Assembly (NCBI RefSeq): GCF_014191355.1
Contig: NZ_JACHWM010000011.1
Coordinates: 165,601-229,600, forward strand
Direction: 5' to 3'
Source of the DNA: Methylobacterium sp. R2-1
Lineage (GTDB): Bacteria > Pseudomonadota > Alphaproteobacteria > Rhizobiales > Beijerinckiaceae
DNA length: 64,000 bases
This document shows positions 26,129 to 33,885 of this stretch, piece after piece (positions within the stretch are counted from its first letter, which is position 1; every line of letters starts with the position of its first letter). The notes beneath the pieces were generated by a model. That model did not search any database. It saw only the letters and a list, made by a program, of their open reading frames with translations, and was not told the origin of the DNA. Both the position numbers and the translations under genes were made by a program.

Positions 26129-29100
26129 TTACCGCTCGGCCAGCAGCGTCTCGGAGAGGAAGTGGACGACGCGCTTCAGCTCCACCGGCTTCTGAAGGCG
26201 CTCCACATCTGCGAAATCCGGCGGGATCACGCCCTCGTCGTAGCCCGTGATGAACACGAACGGCACGCCGCGTTCCCGAAGCAGCGCCGCCAGGGTGAAG
26301 GACGGCCCGGAGCCCAGGTTGATGTCCACCAGCGCCGCCGCCGGTGCGCTGGCCTCGAGTGCGTCGCGGGCCGCCTCCTCGGTCGGGCAGGGGCCGATCA
26401 CCTCCGCCCCTGCCCCCTGGAGGGCGCGGGCGGTGTCGGTGGCAAGGTAGTAATCGTCCTCGACCACGAGGACGCGGTGGCCGCTCAGATCTGCTTCGCC
26501 GGTCATGTCGAGCGCTCCTCCGGACACGGTTGCGCGCTGCGGAGCATCCGTTTCCAGAATACTCGCTCCGTCGCGCAGCGGAAATTCGAGGCGGCACCGG
26601 GCACCTTCCGGACCGATCTCGAGGCGGCCGCGCCCGCCCAACTCGTAGGGCAGGCGGCCCTCGACCAGTTCGCGGCCGAAGCCGCCGCGAACGGACGTGG
26701 CGTGACCCCAATGGCCCTTGTCCTGAGCCACCTCCGGGGCGCCGCCCTCCACCCAATCGAAGCTCAGCCAGGTCTCGCCACGTTTCTCGAACAGCGCCCA
26801 GCGCACCCGCACCCGGCCCTCCGGCACCGACAGGGCACCGTATTTCAAGGCATTGGTCGCCAATTCGTGCACCGCGAGCGTCAGGATCTCCGCTGCCTTA
26901 GGCGAGAGCTCGACCTTGGGTCCGGACAGGTCGTACTGGTCCTCGCGCAGGGCCTGAGCGCTGACCTCGTCGTGGACGATGGTCGCCACCGGCACGCCCG
27001 CATTGGCGGAGCGGGTCAGCAAGGCCTGGACGCGGGAGAGCGTCAGAAGCCGCCCTCCGACTAGAGATGCGTAATCGGCCACGGTCTCCGCCCGCTCGCC
27101 GGTGCGGGCGACGATCGAGCGGGTCACCGCCATGATGTTGCGCACCCTGTGCTGCAGTTCGGCCAGCAGCACGGCCTGGTGCCCGGTCAGCAGTTTGGCC
27201 TCGGTGGTGTCGGAGGAGAGACCGCCGATGCGCCGCACCCGGCCCTGCTCGTCGCGCAGCGGGAACAGCGTACTGCGGATCCAGCGGAAGGCGCCGTCAC
27301 TCGGGCGCATGATGCGGAACTCGTTCAGCAGCGATTGACCGCTCCCGGCCCGCTTCAAGTTCTGCAGGGCGCGCTCACGATCCTCAGGCAGCATGTGGCC
27401 GGCCCATCGCCGGACATCGCGCCCGAGCACATCCGGTTCGAGGCCATAGACCGTCCGTAGCGCCGGGCTGACGAACTCCATCTCCAGCGTCTCGGCATCG
27501 CGGATCCAGAGGACGTCGGAGGAGGCCTCGGCGAATTGGCGGAAGCGCTCCTCGCTCTCGCGCAGGCGCAGCTCGGCGCGCTTGGCTCTTAGGGCGTGCC
27601 AGATCGCGGGTGCCAGCGCCTCCGCTACCTCAAGATCCTCCGGCCGGTAGCCGCCCGGACGGTTGCCGAGTCCGATCAGGCCCCGCGTCTTGTCGCCCTG
27701 CTTCAGCGGCACGCCGACGAAGGCGGTCAGCGGCACATGGTCGGCCGGAACGCCGACGCGGTCGGGGTGGGAGGCAGGATCGTTGACGATGAATCCCTCG
27801 CCATCCCGCAGCACCCGCCCATAGATGCCGTGGACTGCGAGCCCCAGCGCCAACTTGCCCGGCGGAAGGTTGCTGTCCCCTGCGGCCGCGCGCGCAGCAT
27901 AGCAGGCCCGGCTCCGGTCGCTGAAGAACAGGCCGTCGAGGCGACCGGTCGCTTCGTTGATCTCACCCATGAAGCCGATGGTACTGCCAGTCAGTTCCTC
28001 GGCCACATCGAGGGAGATGCGCGCGAGTTCCTCCTCGGAGGAAGCGCCCAACGTCTCGCTGAAGATGAGGTTGATCGCCTGAAGGACAGCGTTGTTGCGC
28101 CGGACACGCTCCTCGGCCTGTCGGCGCTCGGTGATGTCGATCGAGACGCCGACGAAGCGGTCTTCCCCAAGCGGCTGACCGGAACTGCTCAGCCAGCGGT
28201 ACTGACCGTCAAAGCGGCGAACACGGGCCTCGTGCGTAAAAGGCCGGCGCTGCGCGAAAGCCTCCTCGAAGGCGGCGATATGCCCCGCCGCATCGTCCGG
28301 GTGCAGAAACCGTTCCCAGCCCCTTCCGGAGACGGCATCGAACGTGACGCCGAAGAAGTTGAGATAGTGACTGTTGACGAAGATCGTGCCGCTGGCGTCC
28401 ACGTCCCAGGTCAGGACCGGCGCAACGTCAGCCATGGTGCGCAGCCGCATATCGGCCTCGCGCGCCGTCCGTTCGGCCCGAGCCCGCTCGACCGCCGCCC
28501 AGATGCGCTCGCCGGTCTCCCGCGCGAGAGCGATCTCGGCTTCGGTCCAGGCACGAGGTGTCACCATGGATACCGAGAGGGCGCCGGCCAGCTCGCCCCG
28601 TTTGAGCAGCGGGATACCGATCCAGGCGACGAGAACGCCCTTCGCCACCGCGGCGCGATAGGCTTCAGGAACCAGAGGCGACGTAGTCACGTCGGAGAAA
28701 GCGATCGGCTGACCCTGCTTGTACAGGGGGATGCCCCACTCGATGAGGGACACCGGATAGGTGCCGACGAGCGAGGGTCGGTTGCCGCTCACGTAATCCT
28801 GGCGAATGACCGCGAAGCCCTGCGCCTCATAGAGCTCGATATAGTAGGCGTAGTCCGCCTTCAGATGCTCGCCGAGCAATCGGCAAGCCTCGCCCTGGAT
28901 TGCGGCCGGATCGGCGAGGGGACGCAGTGCGTCGCTCAGCCGAAGCAGGAAAGCCTGTTGCTCCTCACGCTCGCGCAGAGCCAGTTCGGCGAGCTTGTAT
29001 TCGTGGATGTCCTCGCTCGTTCCGTACCAGCGGACGATGCGTCCCTCGCCGTCGCGGCGCGGATAGGCCCGCGAGCGTAGCCAGCGATAGCTCGCATCGC

Positions 29101-29824
29101 GCATGCGCACGCGGTGCTGGATGTCGGCGGGCTCGCCGGTGCGAACGCATCGCAGCCAGTGCTCGGCCATGCGGGCAGCATCGTCCGGATGCTGCACCTC
29201 CATCCAGGTCTGCCCCAGACCACTGAGGCCGGTCCACTGGTGGAACCGCACCGGCGCGAAGTCGATGGTCCCATCGGCCGAAGCGGTCCAGGAGATCTGG
29301 GGATTGGACTCGACCGTGTGGCGCAAGTGCTCCTCGCTCTCGCGCAGGGCCCGCTCGGCGATCACCCGATCGGTAGTTTCGAAGGCGCCCATGTAGAAGC
29401 CGGCAATGCGGCCGGCCTCGTCCCGCAGCGGCGTCCAGCTCGCGGTATACCAGCCGAAGGGCCGCTCCGGGCGGGATGCGATGTTCCAGAAGCGGTCGGC
29501 CGTGTGGCGCGCCTGTCCTAGCAGAAGCTGATCGGCGATCTGCCGACCCTCCGGTGCGGGCCAGCACTCGACGAAAGACCGTCCCAGCGGCGGCGGCTCG
29601 ATCGCTCGGAGGACTTCGTAATATTCGTCATTATAGAGCACATTGAGAGCCGGACCCCAGGCAATAAAGCCAAGATAGGGCGCGCCGAGCATCATCTCGA
29701 CGACCGTCTTCAAGCTCTGCGGCCAGCCTTCGATTGGCCCAAGCGGTGTCAGCGCCCATTCAAAAGCGCGGATACGCTCTGCCATTCCCCCGCCACGGGG
29801 CCAGTCGATCATCTCTCTTCGCAT
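26129..29824 (-). CDS. Multi-PAS/GAF HWE-family sensor histidine kinase with receiver domain
   Basis: This about 1231-residue soluble hybrid kinase has, roughly in order, PAS (20-145), PAS (155-275), GAF (290-445), PAS (455-575), GAF (590-750), PAS (755-880), an HWE kinase core (885-1085) and a C-terminal receiver (1110-1225). The phospho-accepting His is in ELQHRVRNIMAVTRSI, the ATP-binding part has HELATNALKYGAL, and the receiver has VLVVEDDYYLA and DINLGSG. HWE kinases often sense light, redox or stress in alphaproteobacteria; the signal here is unknown. No transmembrane helix is seen. It sits between the lipid A genes on the opposite strand. Start at 29824 (MRREMIDWP); later Met codons are possible. 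Confidence 0.9.
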   Translation of the reverse strand: MRREMIDWPRGGGMAERIRAFEWALTPLGPIEGWPQSLKTVVEMMLGAPYLGFIAWGPALNVLYNDEYYEVLRAIEPPPLGRSFVECWPAPEGRQIADQLLLGQARHTADRFWNIASRPERPFGWYTASWTPLRDEAGRIAGFYMGAFETTDRVIAERALRESEEHLRHTVESNPQISWTASADGTIDFAPVRFHQWTGLSGLGQTWMEVQHPDDAARMAEHWLRCVRTGEPADIQHRVRMRDASYRWLRSRAYPRRDGEGRIVRWYGTSEDIHEYKLAELALREREEQQAFLLRLSDALRPLADPAAIQGEACRLLGEHLKADYAYYIELYEAQGFAVIRQDYVSGNRPSLVGTYPVSLIEWGIPLYKQGQPIAFSDVTTSPLVPEAYRAAVAKGVLVAWIGIPLLKRGELAGALSVSMVTPRAWTEAEIALARETGERIWAAVERARAERTAREADMRLRTMADVAPVLTWDVDASGTIFVNSHYLNFFGVTFDAVSGRGWERFLHPDDAAGHIAAFEEAFAQRRPFTHEARVRRFDGQYRWLSSSGQPLGEDRFVGVSIDITERRQAEERVRRNNAVLQAINLIFSETLGASSEEELARISLDVAEELTGSTIGFMGEINEATGRLDGLFFSDRSRACYAARAAAGDSNLPPGKLALGLAVHGIYGRVLRDGEGFIVNDPASHPDRVGVPADHVPLTAFVGVPLKQGDKTRGLIGLGNRPGGYRPEDLEVAEALAPAIWHALRAKRAELRLRESEERFRQFAEASSDVLWIRDAETLEMEFVSPALRTVYGLEPDVLGRDVRRWAGHMLPEDRERALQNLKRAGSGQSLLNEFRIMRPSDGAFRWIRSTLFPLRDEQGRVRRIGGLSSDTTEAKLLTGHQAVLLAELQHRVRNIMAVTRSIVARTGERAETVADYASLVGGRLLTLSRVQALLTRSANAGVPVATIVHDEVSAQALREDQYDLSGPKVELSPKAAEILTLAVHELATNALKYGALSVPEGRVRVRWALFEKRGETWLSFDWVEGGAPEVAQDKGHWGHATSVRGGFGRELVEGRLPYELGGRGRLEIGPEGARCRLEFPLRDGASILETDAPQRATVSGGALDMTGEADLSGHRVLVVEDDYYLATDTARALQGAGAEVIGPCPTEEAARDALEASAPAAALVDINLGSGPSFTLAALLRERGVPFVFITGYDEGVIPPDFADVERLQKPVELKRVVHFLSETLLAER

Positions 29825-30109
29825 CTCTTGGCGGAAAAAACATGCTTCTTCGAAAAAGTCACTCGGCACATATTGCGAGTGCGTGACGAAAATTGGAAAG
29901 AAGCGAGATCTGGGCTGATGTGACGCGTGCGCCTTCCTGCGCCGGAGACCCGGCGCGGGCCGCTCCGCGCGTGTCGGCACGGAGCGCGGCGGGAGCCCTC
30001 CACGCCGCCCTTGTTTCGCGATACGGAAGGCCGCGGCCTCGCCCGGCCGGTTTCCCGCAAGGATCCCGCTCGGGACCAGCCCATCCCGACGGCAGACGAG
30101 ATCACTTCA

Positions 30110-31132
30110 ATGCAAGCCCTCCAGCTCTTCGGCGACCGCGACCTGCGCCTGACCGAGGTCGAGCCGCCGCCCGCGCCCGGGCCGGGCGAGGTACAGTTGC
30201 GAGTGCGCGCGGTCGGGCTCAACTTCATCGACGTATGGGGCTTTCGCGGCATGGCGTTTGCCAAGCGCAAGCTGCCGCTCACCGTCGGCGCCGAGGCCGC
30301 GGGCGAGATAGCGGCGGTCGGCGAGGGCGTCGAAGGGCTGTCCGTCGGCAATGCCGTGGTGCCCTACGGCGCCCTGACATGCGGACAGTGTCGGGCCTGC
30401 CGTGAGGGCCGCGACAACTTGTGTGAGGACGTTTCCGGCGTCATGGGCTTCCATCTCGACGGCTTCGCCCGCGAGCGGGTGAACCTGCCGGCCCGGCTCG
30501 TGGTGCGGGTGCCGGCGCAAGTCGATCACGTCCAGGCAGCCTGCGCCGGCATCGCCTTCGGCACCGTCCAGCACATGCTGTTCGACAACGCGCGGCTGGA
30601 GCCCGGAGAGTCGATCCTCGTCCATGCCGGCGGCTCGGGGATCGGCACCGCGGCGATCAAGATGGCCAAGGCGATCGGCTGCACCGTCTACACGACGGTG
30701 GGCGACGACACGAAGGGCGAGAAGGCGCGTGCCCTCGGCGCCGATCACGTCATCAACTACCGCGAGGAGCGCTTCGAGGGCGAGGTGCGGCGCCTGACCA
30801 AGCGCAAGGGCGTGGACGTGGTGTTCGAGCATGTCGGCGCCGAAACCTGGAACGGCTCGCTGCTCTGTCTCAAGCGCGGCGGGCGGCTCGTCACCTGCGG
30901 CTCGACCTCCGGTGTCTCGGTCCAGATGAACCTGATGCAGTTGTTCCAGCAGCAGTACCGGATCACCGGCTCGTTCGGCTGCCGCATCGCCAACATGCGC
31001 GAGAGCCTCGACAAGATGGCGGCCGGCCTGACCCCGGTCATCGACACGGTGCTGCCGCTCGCCGACTTCGCGCAAGGGCTGGAGCGCCTGGAATCGCGAA
31101 AGGTGTTCGGGAAGATCATCGTGACGCTGTAG
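30110..31132 (+). CDS. adhXL: Zinc-containing alcohol dehydrogenase family protein, AdhXL-like
   Basis: The 340-residue protein is a medium-chain dehydrogenase/reductase: GLNFIDVWGFRG, GAEAAGEIAAVGEGV, a structural-zinc-like Cys cluster (CGQCRACREGRDNLC), and the nucleotide-binding HAGGSGIGTAAIKMAK. In Rhizobium adhXL follows fabF1XL in the lipid A very-long-chain cluster and is thought to act on the acyl chain. Here it is 5 kb from fabF1XL, on the same strand, with the kinase gene inserted between. Start chosen at the ATG before QALQLFGDRDLRL. The next gene in rhizobia, lpxXL, is missing here. Confidence 0.8.
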   Translation: MQALQLFGDRDLRLTEVEPPPAPGPGEVQLRVRAVGLNFIDVWGFRGMAFAKRKLPLTVGAEAAGEIAAVGEGVEGLSVGNAVVPYGALTCGQCRACREGRDNLCEDVSGVMGFHLDGFARERVNLPARLVVRVPAQVDHVQAACAGIAFGTVQHMLFDNARLEPGESILVHAGGSGIGTAAIKMAKAIGCTVYTTVGDDTKGEKARALGADHVINYREERFEGEVRRLTKRKGVDVVFEHVGAETWNGSLLCLKRGGRLVTCGSTSGVSVQMNLMQLFQQQYRITGSFGCRIANMRESLDKMAAGLTPVIDTVLPLADFAQGLERLESRKVFGKIIVTL

Positions 31133-31259
31133 GGTCAAAACCCAGTCAGCTTGACGATGGGAATGGCCGCTTGGGGGAAAGCGGCCATGCACCCGCATGC
31201 TTTAAGAATGGCGGGTAAACACCACAAAGCCGCTGTTGCCCGGTCGATCCGTCTCGCTT

Positions 31260-31672
31260 TCAAAGGTCAGTATCAGGGTTGTATCGGTGGAAAACCGCTG
31301 CCAGCTTATGTCCGTCGGGGTCGCGCATATGCGCTACGTAAAATTCTGGCTCATAATAGCTACATAGCTACGCGTCCCTGGTGCGCCTTCATCTGTTCCT
31401 CCATGCAATAGTCCTGCAGTATGAAATGCTCGGACTTGTGCAGCGCTTTCAGCTTTGAAGGCAAGCATTGTCCCATTGCCCGGTGCGGGTGGGTTGGTGT
31501 CGAATGGTTTGCATAACCAGAACCCGAACCCGCTGTCATAATCCTTTCCCCAACCTACCCACCCGTCTGTCCAATCAGGAAGGCGCGCCTGCCCGAGAAC
31601 CTCGAATACGGCGTCGTAGAAGCGCACAGATCTCGCTAGGTTAAATGTACCGAGGGTCGAATATAGAAGCGT
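31260..31672 (-). pseudogene. VOC (glyoxalase-like) family gene, broken
   Basis: The minus strand reads LARSVRFYDAVFEVLGQARL, DYDSGFGFWLCKPFD, then HTAGLLHGGTDEGAPGTRSY, a typical small VOC-superfamily protein. Two lesions are seen. The likely start codon before LLYSTLGT is ACG (31672-31670), where relatives have ATG. Near 31360-31380 an 8-bp tandem duplication (GTAGCTAT twice) shifts the frame. Removing one copy restores YYEPEFYVAHMRDPDGHKL up to a normal stop at 31260. Relatives are metal-dependent lyases or dioxygenases; this one should be inactive. Confidence 0.8.
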
Positions 31673-31886
31673 TGTCGCCTTCCTAAGCTATCAGTGCACC
31701 ATGCAGCGGGCTGAACGGCTGCAGCGCCCCCGGAGCGGGCATATGTCCACGAAAGCCGAAATGTCTCGCCAGGGTCGAAAGCAACTCTTCGCATGGTCAA
31801 GCTGATCGAGTTTGACCCAAGCTTCCGTTCCTGCGTCACCTTCCTCCGGAAGCCGTCCCGGCCGTGGGGAATGACGCTCTGACAGC

Positions 31887-32810
31887 TCAGGCGAAGAGCC
31901 GGCTGCCAATGACGGGGTCGGTGCGAAAACTGTCTGCCACGTGACCCGCGAGCGCCCGCACCGCCGGCCCGGCGCCGTCGCGCAGGCGCATCAGAACGTC
32001 GTAGCTGCCGAGCGGTGGCAAGGCCGCGATCCGCTGGAACGGCGGCCGCGCGACGCTCACGGGGAGCGGCGCCACTGCGAGATCGGCCTCGACCGCCGCG
32101 ATCTGCCCCTGGCAATGCTCGCTCGTATAGGCGACCCGGTAGGGAATGCCCGCCTGATCCAGCGCGTCGAGCGCCGCCGCCCGCCACGTGCAGCCGCTCT
32201 GGCACAGCGCCAGGGGCAAGGGACGGCGAGCCTCGGCGAGCCCGCCGCGCAGGCCCACCCAGGCCAGATCCTCCGAATGGACCACCTGCGCCGCGCGGTT
32301 CGACGGGAGGTGGCCGGTATAGAGCACGAGGTCGAGGCTGCCCTCCGCGACCGCCTCCACCAGCAGGCGGCTCGCATCGAGGCGCACATCGACGTCGACC
32401 TGCGGGTGGGTGGCGGCGAAGCGGCGCAGCATGGCCGGCAGGGCGAACAGGCCGGAATCGTTGGGCGCACCGAAGTGCACGCGGCCCTCCATCGGCGGCG
32501 CGTCGAAGAAGGCGACCACCTCGTCATTGAGGGCGAGCAGGCGCCGACCGAGACCGAGCAGCGCCTCGCCGTCGGCGGTCGGCACGACCGCCCGAGGCTG
32601 GCGCAGGAACAGGGCTCGCCCCAGACGCTCCTCCAGCCGCTTGACTTGAAGGCTGACCGCGGAGGGCGTGCGCCCGATCCGATCGGCGGCTCGGGCGAAG
32701 GTGCCGGCCTCGCAGATCGTCACGAAGGTGCGGACGAGATCGAGATCGAGGTTCGATGGCGTGAGCGCGCTCAGGGCCGGGCTCCGGTGGCAAAGCGTTG
32801 CGATGAGCAT
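31887..32810 (-). CDS. LysR-family transcriptional regulator
   Basis: The 307-residue protein has an N-terminal winged helix-turn-helix (about residues 20-80: LDLDLVRTFVTICEAGTF, then RIGRTPSAVSLQVKRLEERL) and a substrate-binding domain. It resembles the group near MetR/ArgP-like and uncharacterised LysR proteins; effector unknown. The start shown (MLIATLCHRSPAL) is the longest ATG; a later start nearer LDLDLVRTF is possible. It is divergent from the DUF1127 gene, with only 83 bp between, so it may regulate that gene. Confidence 0.88.
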   Translation of the reverse strand: MLIATLCHRSPALSALTPSNLDLDLVRTFVTICEAGTFARAADRIGRTPSAVSLQVKRLEERLGRALFLRQPRAVVPTADGEALLGLGRRLLALNDEVVAFFDAPPMEGRVHFGAPNDSGLFALPAMLRRFAATHPQVDVDVRLDASRLLVEAVAEGSLDLVLYTGHLPSNRAAQVVHSEDLAWVGLRGGLAEARRPLPLALCQSGCTWRAAALDALDQAGIPYRVAYTSEHCQGQIAAVEADLAVAPLPVSVARPPFQRIAALPPLGSYDVLMRLRDGAGPAVRALAGHVADSFRTDPVIGSRLFA

Positions 32811-32893
32811 CCTTTATCACTCTCGTAAAATCAATTCGTTCGACTCATCACATCATCGATCGCATCCTCCCTGTCACAGGATTGGAGGCGGCA

Positions 32894-33295
32894 ATGATGG
32901 AACGCTTCGGAGACACCCTGCGGCGGGGAATCGACGGGCTCGTCGTGCGATGGCGCCGCTGGTGGGCATTTTCGCGCGGCGCAGGGAGCGAAACGATCAC
33001 GGAGGCGTTGGAGGCCCTCGACGAGCGGCTTCTCGCCGATCTCGGCGTGACCCGGACGGGGCACGTCGTCCCAACCGGGGAGGTGCCACCGCGTCAGCGC
33101 AGGCAGACGAGACCGAGGCCGCCGATCATCAGGGCGCTGCCGAGGATGCGCCACGGGTCGGCGCTGTGCGGGGCGAACCCGACCCAGCCGAAATGGTCGA
33201 GCACGACCGAGGTGTCGATGGCGGCGGTCACCGTGATGCCGGTGAACACCGCGGCCCCCAGCTGCTCGGCGATGAAGATCGTGGCGCGCACGTAG
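32894..33295 (+). CDS. DUF1127-type small protein with frame running into an old pseudogene
   Basis: The first 60 residues look like a DUF1127 protein: RWRRWWAFSRGAGSETITEALEALDERLLADLGVTR, with the Trp-rich helix followed by the D-x-x-L-L-x-D-L-G-V motif. Such proteins are small RNA-binding-like regulators in alphaproteobacteria (role in phosphate or carbon metabolism in a few). The rest of the frame (about residues 65-133) is antisense to a decayed transporter gene and is basic, Pro/Arg-rich filler. The natural end may have been lost by sequence loss. A GGAGG site precedes the two ATG codons (32894, 32897). Confidence 0.6.
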   Translation: MMERFGDTLRRGIDGLVVRWRRWWAFSRGAGSETITEALEALDERLLADLGVTRTGHVVPTGEVPPRQRRQTRPRPPIIRALPRMRHGSALCGANPTQPKWSSTTEVSMAAVTVMPVNTAAPSCSAMKIVART

Positions 33296-33405
33296 GTCGC
33301 ACCCATCGCCCCGCCGAGCCAACCCACCACGGCACACCCGCGAGCCGCCGGCTGCCCGGCCAGCCCATCCCGACAAAGGGCGCGTCGCGCTTAGCTCGAA
33401 CACAC
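33094..33405 (-). pseudogene. Remnant of a YdcZ/DUF606-like membrane transporter
   Basis: The minus strand encodes the last two or three helices of a small DMT-like transporter: MVGWLGGAMGATYVRAT, EQLGAAVFTGITVTAA, VLDHFGWVGF, then WRILGSALMIGGLGLVC and a stop at 33094. Upstream, relatives continue in another frame (SRRLAGVPWWVG), so a frameshift lies near 33330, and the first two-thirds of the gene is missing. It overlaps the end of the DUF1127 frame. Confidence 0.65.
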
Positions 33406-33444
33406 AAAGCGCCACTCAACACGTCTAAAAATGCAACTGTAATG

Positions 33445-33885
33445 CTAAGGGCGCGGGGTCGGCCGCCAATCCTCGGGCGCCATCTCGAAGCCGGAGAACT
33501 CGAAGCCCGGTGAGACCGTGCAGCCGACGAGCGTCCAGGCGCCGAGGCTCGTCGCCGTCTGCCAATGGCCCGCGGGCACCACGATCTGCGGGCGCTGGCC
33601 GCGCAGGAGGTCGGGTCCGAGATGGTGGGCTGAGGCGTCGTGGCCGTTGGGGCTCATGGTGATCACCATCGGCGCGCCGGCATGCCAGTGCCAGATCTCG
33701 GCGGCGTCGACCTGGTGCCAGGCCGAGGTCTCGCCGACGCCGAGCAGGTAGTAGATCGCGGTGCCGACCGAGCGACCCTCGACCATGCGGGGATCGCGGA
33801 ACGTCTCGCGGTAATGCCCGCCCTCCGGATGGGGCCTGAGACCGAGGGCATCGATCACCTGCGCGGCCGTCAGACTGTCGGTCAT
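33445..33885 (-). CDS. Cupin_5 (DUF985) family protein
   Basis: The 146-residue protein has the DUF985 signatures: LRPHPEGGHYRETFRDP, GTAIYYLLGVGETSAWHQVD, EIWHWHAGAPM (metal-like His pair) and VVPAGHWQTA. Proteins of this family are cupins of unknown substrate, sometimes linked to sugar metabolism. It ends just after GFEMAPEDWRPTPRP. Its ATG overlaps the stop of the next gene (ATGA), so it belongs to the four-gene minus-strand operon that runs from 36.9 kb down to 33.4 kb. Confidence 0.88.
   Translation of the reverse strand: MTDSLTAAQVIDALGLRPHPEGGHYRETFRDPRMVEGRSVGTAIYYLLGVGETSAWHQVDAAEIWHWHAGAPMVITMSPNGHDASAHHLGPDLLRGQRPQIVVPAGHWQTATSLGAWTLVGCTVSPGFEFSGFEMAPEDWRPTPRP

Noticed and set aside
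31691..32205. Minus-strand frames between the VOC relic and the LysR gene
   Set aside because: They overlap the LysR coding end in other frames and show no family features; the gap seems to be decayed DNA.
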